Below, piece after piece: positions 23,760 through 28,724 of a DNA stretch of 28,724 nucleotides. The position numbers and the translations under genes were made by a program. This stretch comes from JBECKQ01 sp040235375 (lineage in GTDB: Bacteria; Planctomycetota; Phycisphaerae; UBA1845): positions 1 to 28,724 of the forward strand of contig JBECKQ010000069.1 in the NCBI GenBank assembly GCA_040235375.1, in the 5' to 3' direction. Below the pieces are notes generated by a model. It was not told the DNA's origin, did not search any database, and worked only from the letters and a program-made list of their open reading frames with translations. Every line of letters starts with the position of its first letter. Position 1 is the first letter of the stretch.

Positions 23760-24479
23760 ATGCGACCGAAGCGCTTTATCGGGAGAGGGCGAGCATTCAC
23801 GTTGGTCGAGTTGCTCGTCGTCATCTCCATTCTTGCCCTGCTCATCGCGATCCTGCTGCCGTCCTTCAAGCGGGCAAGGGAGGGCTCGAAGCGCGTGCGC
23901 TGTGGCACGAACCTGCACGCGATCGGGCAGGGGTTGACCATGTATCTGATGGACTCGAACGACTTTCTGCCGGTCGTCGAGTTCCTGCCTTCGACACCTT
24001 CCGACCCCGACAATCCGCGTCCGCGCGTCGCCGACGTGCTGCTCCCGTTCATCCGCAAGAACGCGGACGTGCCGTCGAAGAAGCCGACCCCGACGCCGAC
24101 CCCGAACGGCCAGGCGAAGACCGAACGACCGACTGACGAGGTCTTCCACTGCCCGGGTGACGTACCCGGCAAGGATGACCGGCCGGATGAGAACACGGGC
24201 AAAACGTATTACGAAACCGAAGGATCGAGCTACGCGTTCAACACGCGCCTTTATCGCATGACGAATACGGACAGTCTGACGAACGGGGAATTCGCTAACC
24301 CCGTCAAGCTGAGCGAGGTCGTGCGGAGCCGGCGCGCACAGCACATGTTCGGCGGTCAGGCCGCCGAAGAGGAAATCTGGCTGCTGCGCGATTACATTGC
24401 ATTCCACGGCAAACCGGGCAAACCGCTGGCGTCCAACTACCTCTATGTGGATGGCCGCGTGGCGGACCTGCAACGATAG
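23760..24479 (+). CDS. planctomycete-type prepilin-like protein (N-terminal methylation domain)
   Basis: A 239-residue protein. Residues 1-12 are a basic leader (RPKRFIGRGRA) before the pseudopilin helix FTLVELLVVISILALL, with Glu at mature +5. The residue before the cleavage site is Ala12 rather than the usual Gly, which may slow processing. After the helix, RVRCGTNLHAIGQGLTMYLMDSNDFLP is the usual start of the planctomycete DUF1559-like/H-X9-DG family, and SNYLYVDGRV at the end resembles the H-X9-DG motif. A Thr/Pro linker (PTPTPTP) and two Cys (CGTN, CPGD) are present. It is 51 nt after the CnrX-like gene and may be transcribed with it. Likely role: minor pilin-like secreted protein handled by a type II/IV export apparatus. 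Confidence 0.85.
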   Translation: MRPKRFIGRGRAFTLVELLVVISILALLIAILLPSFKRAREGSKRVRCGTNLHAIGQGLTMYLMDSNDFLPVVEFLPSTPSDPDNPRPRVADVLLPFIRKNADVPSKKPTPTPTPNGQAKTERPTDEVFHCPGDVPGKDDRPDENTGKTYYETEGSSYAFNTRLYRMTNTDSLTNGEFANPVKLSEVVRSRRAQHMFGGQAAEEEIWLLRDYIAFHGKPGKPLASNYLYVDGRVADLQR

Positions 24480-24490
24480 GGAGCAACACG

Positions 24491-25261
24491 ATGGGCACAA
24501 AGGGTGGTCACATGGGCCGGCGAATCGGCATCGGCGCGGTCGTTGTCGTTCTTGTCGCGTGCGGGGCGTACGCAGTGCGAGGCATGTGGTCCGGCCCCCG
24601 GATCGACCCGAACGACGTCATCGGCTCGATCTCACGGATTGACAACGAACAGTTCGCCGAGAACGCGGACTTGCAGGCCAAGGCGCGCGAGGCGCTGCAC
24701 AACCAGCCGCGCCATGAGATGTTCCAGCGCTTCCACGATCAGAACCTCTCGGATGAGGATCGCGAGCGTCTGCGTGAGAACATGCGCACGCTGATGACGG
24801 AGGAGATGGACGCTCGCGTCGAGGAGTACGAAAAGGCTCCCGAGGACCAGAAGAAGGCGATCCTCGACCAGCACATCGACGAGATGGTCGCCCGGCGCGA
24901 GCAGTGGCAAAGAGAGCGAGCCCAGCGCGGTGATCGCGGCGGACCAAATGGCGAAGAAAGACGAACCGGACCGGATGGCGCAGGCGGACCCGGGGGACCG
25001 GGCGATCGCGGCGTTCGCGGCGACCAGCCCGGCGGCGGGGAAGGAAACCGCGCGGCAGCCGGCGGCAACGGCAACAACCAAAGAGGCTTCAATCGGCGCC
25101 GCCCCTCGATCGAGCAGCGCAAGACGCGCATGGAGGGCAGCAGCCCGGATCGCAGCGCCCGCATGCGCCAGTATTTCAACAAGCTTCACCAGCGCGCTCA
25201 GGAGCGGGGCGTCAATCTCGGCTGGGGCGGCCGCGGCGGTGGCCGCCGGGGCGGGCGGTAA
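24491..25261 (+). CDS. anchored Arg/Gly-rich helical protein of unknown function
   Basis: A 256-residue protein; ATG 24491 has GGGAG 7 nt upstream and follows the prepilin gene by 11 nt. Residues of about 12-29 are hydrophobic and include LVAC (Cys24), which is a possible lipobox, so it is either a lipoprotein or a single-helix anchored protein. Residues of about 40-145 are highly charged helix (NLSDEDRERLRENMRTLMTE, QKKAILDQHIDEMVARREQW), with a pattern similar to Spy/LTXXQ-like periplasmic helical proteins. Residues of about 145-200 are Gly/Pro/Arg low complexity, then a basic helix, and a Gly/Arg tail (GWGGRGGGRRGGR). No family recognised. It ends the plus-strand cluster. Confidence 0.7.
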   Translation: MGTKGGHMGRRIGIGAVVVVLVACGAYAVRGMWSGPRIDPNDVIGSISRIDNEQFAENADLQAKAREALHNQPRHEMFQRFHDQNLSDEDRERLRENMRTLMTEEMDARVEEYEKAPEDQKKAILDQHIDEMVARREQWQRERAQRGDRGGPNGEERRTGPDGAGGPGGPGDRGVRGDQPGGGEGNRAAAGGNGNNQRGFNRRRPSIEQRKTRMEGSSPDRSARMRQYFNKLHQRAQERGVNLGWGGRGGGRRGGR

Positions 25262-25458
25262 CGTTCCCCGGGTGCTCTTACGTCGCATCACGCGCGCAGC
25301 AGAACGCGAACTCCCTTCTGCTGGACGTGCCCGTCATGGGTCAGCGCCTCGCTGATGCCTTTGTCCCTCTTCACGAGATTGGCTGGGCAGCGAATCAGGC
25401 GCGGGCCCCCGTCCGCGCGCCACAGGACCCCTGCTTCGACGCGTCCGCCGACGGCGCC
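25262..25458. other. gap with an open frame continuing past the propeller stop
   Basis: Between the convergent ends of the Arg/Gly-rich and propeller genes. On the minus strand the frame directly after the propeller gene's TAA (25459-25461) stays open for 56 codons to TGA 25288-25290. It reads like ordinary protein (EAGVLWRADGGPRLIRC, KRDKGISEALTHDGH) but has no ATG and only a late GTG at 25374. It may be a relic, a readthrough tail or chance. Confidence 0.35.
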
Positions 25459-27222
25459 TTACGCTGTCGGCAACAGGCACACGTCCTGCACGCTGTGACC
25501 GGTGAGGCGCGAGACGAAGAGGACCTCCGCCGGCCGCTCGGGCTCGTCAGGCCGCCAGATGATGACGCGGTCGCGAGCGTCCGTGGTTCCGGCGATATAG
25601 TCGTCGGCAAGCTCGACGCGGCGGATGGTCTGTCCGCCGGCCTCGTAACGGCAGGCGAACGTATCGCCAAGCACGCGGACGTGGGCGGCACTCGTCGTGT
25701 CGGAGAAAAACAGGCGCGGCACGCCGCCGGTCGTGACCAGTCCGACCGACTCGGCCGGACGCCGGCTACCGGAATGCATGATCCGCGGCGCGGCCGGTCC
25801 GCCGTCCTCCCAGAAAAGAACCTCGCCGTCGGCATTGCCGGCGAACACGCCTTCTTTAGCGATGCACAATGCTGTAATCGCCGTCGGGCTGCCTTCCAAC
25901 GTGCGAAGGTCCTTGCCTGGATCGTCCGACGGCACACTGACGACGCGGGCGTCGATCGAGCACCAGAGGCGACCGTCAGCGAAGCATGCGTTACGCACCG
26001 CGGATGCGCCCGCCGTCAGCTCCTCGAGCAACCGTTGCGGTTTGTCCGGCAGGGCCCGACGCCACAGGACGACGCCGACTTCGGAGTGGGTGGCAACAAG
26101 CAATTGATCGGTCGCCGCGGCGGCGTTCACGCCCCCGCGCAGCTCGTCGGGCTTGTCGAACGTGTAGACTTTCTCCGGCGACGTGGCCGTCGGCGTGATC
26201 TCATAAACGCCGCTGGCGGCGCCGACGAGCAGCGTGGGCATCGTGGAGTCGCCCGCCGATCTGGCCGGATGAATAGAACGCAATGCGCCGATGGGCCCGT
26301 CGATCGTCACTGTGCGGATGGGCTCATTGGGGGCCGCCGGATCGAAGAAGAGCAGCTCGCGGCCGGCCACAACGACGATCCACTGCGTCACGCGGTGCTG
26401 CGCACCAGAGCGAAACAGCGCCTGGTAAAGCTGCCCCCGCTGCGTCTCGTCGAAAGCGTGCATGAGCTCCGGCAAGCCGACTTCGGGCGAGTTTTCGGCC
26501 AGCTCCTTGAGCTTGCCAAGCATGGTCTCGAGATGGTCGAGCTTCTTCGCCTGGGCCTCCGTGATGGCCTGCCGAAGCTCGGCCTGGGCCCGGTGTTCGC
26601 CGAGCCGGCGAGCGGCGGCATCTTCCGCCTGGCGGACCTTCGCGTACGCCGGGGAAAGAAACTTGACCTGCGGCGCGCTCTCGAGCGCCATGCCACTGGC
26701 GAAGCAGGGGCCCTTGAGCGCTTCGTACAGCGCGGACGCGGCATCGGCCTGGCCCTGGCCGTCCACCAGCTCACCGGCCGAGCGCTCGCGCGCAAACTCG
26801 TGGAGCACTTCGTCCACGTGCGGGGCAAGGTACCGTTCGACGTGGTCTACCTTTGAACTACTGGCGCTGCCGACGACCTTGTCCAGAAACGCCTCCACGT
26901 CGCTGCGCTCCGCAGGAACGCGCACGTGCAAACGAACGATCGCGTCGCACACATACTTGTCGCCCGTCGGCATGCCCTGCACTTGCAGTGACGCTCCGAA
27001 CGGCTGCACGCGCACGAACTGGACCGCGCCGTCCTCGGCGACAAGCTCGGCGCCGGGTTCGAAGAAACGCTGAGCGCCGTCCTTCGCCACCGTACGAGCG
27101 CAGACGTCCACGGGGAGGCGCAGCGATCGTTTCAGGAAACTGAAGAGGTGCTCCACCGGCGCGACACCGACCAGTGACTGCTCGTCGTGAAAGAACTGCT
27201 CGAGATCAAACTTGGTACTCAT
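25459..27222 (-). CDS. band-7(SPFH)-like protein fused to a WD40/YVTN-type beta-propeller
   Basis: About 587 residues from ATG 27222; the frame stays open to 27288 but upstream codons look non-coding and no strong ribosome site is present. Residues of about 35-185 resemble an SPFH/band-7 domain: short beta strands (VDVCARTVAKDGAQRFF), a strand pair VCDAIVRLHVRV, then the helix FLDKVVGSASSSKVDHVERYLAPHVDEVLHEFARERS. Residues of about 190-245 form a coiled coil with AQAELRQAITEAQAKKLDHLETMLGKLKE. From about 277 to the end are repeated beta-strand units of a propeller (WIVVVAGRELLFFDP, GVFAGNADGEVLFWEDGGP, DRVIIWRPDEP). No signal peptide is seen. It follows the AAA ATPase gene by 119 nt on the same strand. 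Likely role: scaffold and substrate platform of a membrane module; SPFH assignment is by eye. Confidence 0.62.
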   Translation of the reverse strand: MSTKFDLEQFFHDEQSLVGVAPVEHLFSFLKRSLRLPVDVCARTVAKDGAQRFFEPGAELVAEDGAVQFVRVQPFGASLQVQGMPTGDKYVCDAIVRLHVRVPAERSDVEAFLDKVVGSASSSKVDHVERYLAPHVDEVLHEFARERSAGELVDGQGQADAASALYEALKGPCFASGMALESAPQVKFLSPAYAKVRQAEDAAARRLGEHRAQAELRQAITEAQAKKLDHLETMLGKLKELAENSPEVGLPELMHAFDETQRGQLYQALFRSGAQHRVTQWIVVVAGRELLFFDPAAPNEPIRTVTIDGPIGALRSIHPARSAGDSTMPTLLVGAASGVYEITPTATSPEKVYTFDKPDELRGGVNAAAATDQLLVATHSEVGVVLWRRALPDKPQRLLEELTAGASAVRNACFADGRLWCSIDARVVSVPSDDPGKDLRTLEGSPTAITALCIAKEGVFAGNADGEVLFWEDGGPAAPRIMHSGSRRPAESVGLVTTGGVPRLFFSDTTSAAHVRVLGDTFACRYEAGGQTIRRVELADDYIAGTTDARDRVIIWRPDEPERPAEVLFVSRLTGHSVQDVCLLPTA

Positions 27223-27341
27223 GGCGACACCGTTTGTCTGACGCCGGCTGCAGGCCCAAACCGTTCGAAAGCTCCGGCCGCAACCCACACGGGATTATTC
27301 TCATTTCGGCCCGAAAAATCCGCCCGATTTCGTCCAAACCT

Positions 27342-28463
27342 TCACTTTCCCGTCCGGGCGAAGCGGTCAAAACGGACGAGGTCCGCCGCCGTGACCGAAG
27401 GCGCTTGCGAGTCGATGATCGCCATCAGGTCCGCCTGGGTGATGGCCCGGCCGTCACCGCCCGCCATGGCCTCCATAAACGCCACCTGGGCCGCACGCTG
27501 GCAGACGTTCTTGATGTCGGCACCGCTGTATCCTTCCAGCCGATCGCACAGTGCGCCGAGATCAACGTCATCGGCGACCGGCCGGTTGTCGAGGTGTATC
27601 TCCAGCAGCTTGAAGCGGGCCGGCGCATCGGGCAGACCTACGTACACCTTCGTATCGAAGCGCCCCGGACGCATGACGGCCTCGTCCAGCATCCACGGCT
27701 TGTTCGTCGCGCCGACGAAAAGCAACGCCCGGTCGCCCTTGCGATCGAAACCTTCCACCTCCTGCAGGATCTGCGGCACCACGCGGGCCATGACCGTCGA
27801 GCTGTCCGATCGGCGCCGCGGGATGAGCGCTTCGATCTCGTCGATGAAGATGACGGACTTGGCCTCGCGCTCGGCGGCGTCGAACAGCTTGGCCACGTTC
27901 TGCTCCGCCTCGCCGACCCACTTGCTCAGAATCTGCGCCGGGCTGATGATGAAGAATGTCGCGTCGATCTCGTGGGCAACGGCCTTGGCCATCATGGTCT
28001 TGCCCGTGCCCGGCGGGCCCCAGAGCAGCAGTCCCCCACCCACGCTGATGCCGTACCGCTGGGCGAGCTGCGGATGGCTGAACGGGTAGATCATCTTCAG
28101 CCGGATTTCCTGCTTGATGTCTTCAAGGCCGGCGATGTCGTCGAAGCCGATATCCGGCTTGTCGCGCACGATCCATTCCGACGCGTCCTTGCCGTCGTCC
28201 TCCTCCTCTTTGGCCGGTATGCGGGGGCGCTTTTCGGGCGGAGCGTTTTCATAGCGGCCGCAGTCGCGGGCCAGGTCGATCAGTTCCGCGGCAACCTCCT
28301 CGCGCTGGCGGCGAAGCTCCGCCGATCCGGCCGATTCGGCCATTTCGACCATGCATTCCGCCGCTTCGGTCAGATACGTCCGCGCCGCAGCGTAGTCGCC
28401 CTTCCGATAGGCGCTGACGCCTTTGCTCTTGAGGCGTTCGAATGTGGAAAAGGAAACTGCCAT
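27342..28463 (-). CDS. Vps4/katanin-like AAA ATPase with MIT-like N-terminus
   Basis: About 373 residues from ATG 28463 (GTG 28496 is an alternative). Residues of about 5-70 are two or three helices (FERLKSKGVSAYRKGDYAAARTYLTEAA) like an MIT or TPR bundle. An acidic linker (KEEEDDGKD) precedes the AAA core at about 100-340: DIGFDDIAGLEDIKQEI, Walker A GPPGTGKT (149-156), pore loop SKWVGEAEQNV (Trp182), Walker B VIFIDEIEAL, sensor-1 GATNKP, second region of homology AVMRPGRFD, and SGADIKN. The SKWxGE pore loop with Trp, FDDIAGLED start and SVTAADLVRFDRFA tail match Vps4/katanin/spastin-type meiotic-clade AAA proteins, which pull apart ESCRT-III filaments or extract substrates. The upstream partial gene looks PspA-like, the natural ESCRT-III-family substrate. 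No membrane segment. Confidence 0.88.
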   Translation of the reverse strand: MAVSFSTFERLKSKGVSAYRKGDYAAARTYLTEAAECMVEMAESAGSAELRRQREEVAAELIDLARDCGRYENAPPEKRPRIPAKEEEDDGKDASEWIVRDKPDIGFDDIAGLEDIKQEIRLKMIYPFSHPQLAQRYGISVGGGLLLWGPPGTGKTMMAKAVAHEIDATFFIISPAQILSKWVGEAEQNVAKLFDAAEREAKSVIFIDEIEALIPRRRSDSSTVMARVVPQILQEVEGFDRKGDRALLFVGATNKPWMLDEAVMRPGRFDTKVYVGLPDAPARFKLLEIHLDNRPVADDVDLGALCDRLEGYSGADIKNVCQRAAQVAFMEAMAGGDGRAITQADLMAIIDSQAPSVTAADLVRFDRFARTGK

Positions 28464-28508
28464 GCTGGTCTTCGTTGCGCCTGAGACTCCTCTCACGAAC
28501 GACGCTCT

Positions 28509-28652
28509 TCACGCTTCCCGCTCGTAACGAGCTTCCTCCACCTTGTGGTCGTAGCACCGCAAGTACGCCATACGTATGATGGGATGCAGTTGCTGCGCAA
28601 AGTACGACTCTGTTGTTGTGATTGTCTGATCATGCCGTGCCCGCAGGCTCAT
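28509..28652 (-). CDS. possible 47-aa protein between the PspA-like and AAA genes
   Basis: ATG 28650-28652 to TGA 28509-28511. It is 20 nt after the upstream stop and 45 nt before the AAA start, so it fits the spacing of an operon gene. The peptide (MSLRARHDQTITTTESYFAQ at the start, YLRCYDHKVEEARYEREA at the end) is charged and probably helical, unlike the Arg/Pro-rich shadows elsewhere. Codon third positions are about two-thirds G or C, lower than the neighbours. The ribosome site is weak (GGGA about 13 nt upstream). No family recognised. Chance is not excluded. Confidence 0.45.
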   Translation of the reverse strand: MSLRARHDQTITTTESYFAQQLHPIIRMAYLRCYDHKVEEARYEREA

Positions 28653-28672
28653 TGTCGATCGGCGTCCCTGGG

Positions 28673-28724
28673 CTACTTGGTCTTTTCGCCCTTGCCTTTG
28701 AGGGCGTCGAGCTCGGCGCGAAGC
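28673..28724 (-). CDS. C-terminal end of a cut-off gene, possibly PspA/Vipp1
   Basis: Only the last 16 codons and stop (TAG, 28673-28675) are inside the window. They read LRAELDALKGKGEKTK. PspA/IM30/Vipp1 proteins typically end in a helix with the pattern ELxALKxK, such as E. coli PspA's QLEALKAKL, so this is the likeliest family; the basic tail fits too. PspA/Vipp1 are bacterial ESCRT-III-superfamily proteins that polymerise on membranes. The call depends on 16 residues plus a Vps4-like neighbour 209 nt downstream and should be read as a hypothesis. Confidence 0.4.
   Translation of the reverse strand, partial: LRAELDALKGKGEKTK

Noticed and set aside
25327..26856. 509-codon plus-strand open frame opposite the propeller gene
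   Set aside because: Composition is Arg/Gly/Ala-heavy, no domain seen, and the minus strand has coherent propeller strands and a coiled coil.
27174..28484. 436-codon plus-strand open frame opposite the AAA ATPase gene
   Set aside because: The minus strand carries unmistakable AAA motifs; the plus frame has none.

Overview
The window is a 28.7 kb piece of GC-rich bacterial chromosome. It most resembles a member of the Planctomycetota, perhaps Phycisphaerae-like. This is inferred from the gene mix (a planctomycete-style prepilin-type protein, a stand-alone LigD-type phosphoesterase domain, a Wzy/O-antigen ligase fused to TPRs, a minimal sufC-sufB pair) and from palindromes with GGCACGGGC arms. 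Their translation gives strings such as HGQDARAT that I recall from spurious proteins of PVC-group genomes. I see no tRNA, rRNA, CRISPR array, transposase or phage module. Most long open frames opposite real genes are high-GC shadows.

Layout. 1-398 (-) is the 5' part of a BamE/SmpA-like lipoprotein gene. 867-3087 (+) holds an Mpo1/DUF962-like membrane protein and a GT-C (family 39-like) glycosyltransferase. 3131-9497 (-) is an envelope/polysaccharide block: O-antigen ligase-TPR protein, cob(I)alamin adenosyltransferase, AsnB amidotransferase and a TPR lipoprotein. 9670-10062 (+) is a LigD phosphoesterase-domain protein. 10073-14084 (-) is a NarL-type two-component pair whose kinase carries four PAS domains and a GAF domain. 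A roughly 0.9 kb non-coding stretch with several dyads follows. 14988-18128 (+) runs AcuB-like CBS protein, 94-aa orphan, SufC-like ATPase, SufB/D-like scaffold, small holin-like membrane protein. 18168-20533 (-) is an osmoprotectant ABC transporter with a fused permease/binding protein.

20834-25261 (+) is a co-directional envelope-stress-like cluster: a secreted protein with four copies of a DDP repeat, an ECF sigma factor, a zinc-finger anti-sigma factor, a CnrX/Spy-like periplasmic protein, a prepilin-like protein and an Arg/Gly-rich anchored protein. The sigma/anti-sigma/sensor order recalls the CnrH-CnrY-CnrX metal-sensing system.

25459-28724 (-) is the most interesting region. The last 16 codons of a cut-off gene look like a PspA/Vipp1 (ESCRT-III superfamily) C-terminus. 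They are followed by a 47-aa ORF, a Vps4/katanin-like AAA ATPase with an MIT-like N-terminus, and a band-7(SPFH)-like protein fused to a beta-propeller. Together these suggest a bacterial ESCRT-III/Vps4-type membrane-maintenance module. The AAA assignment is firm, the SPFH-like part is moderate, and the PspA part rests on only 16 codons.
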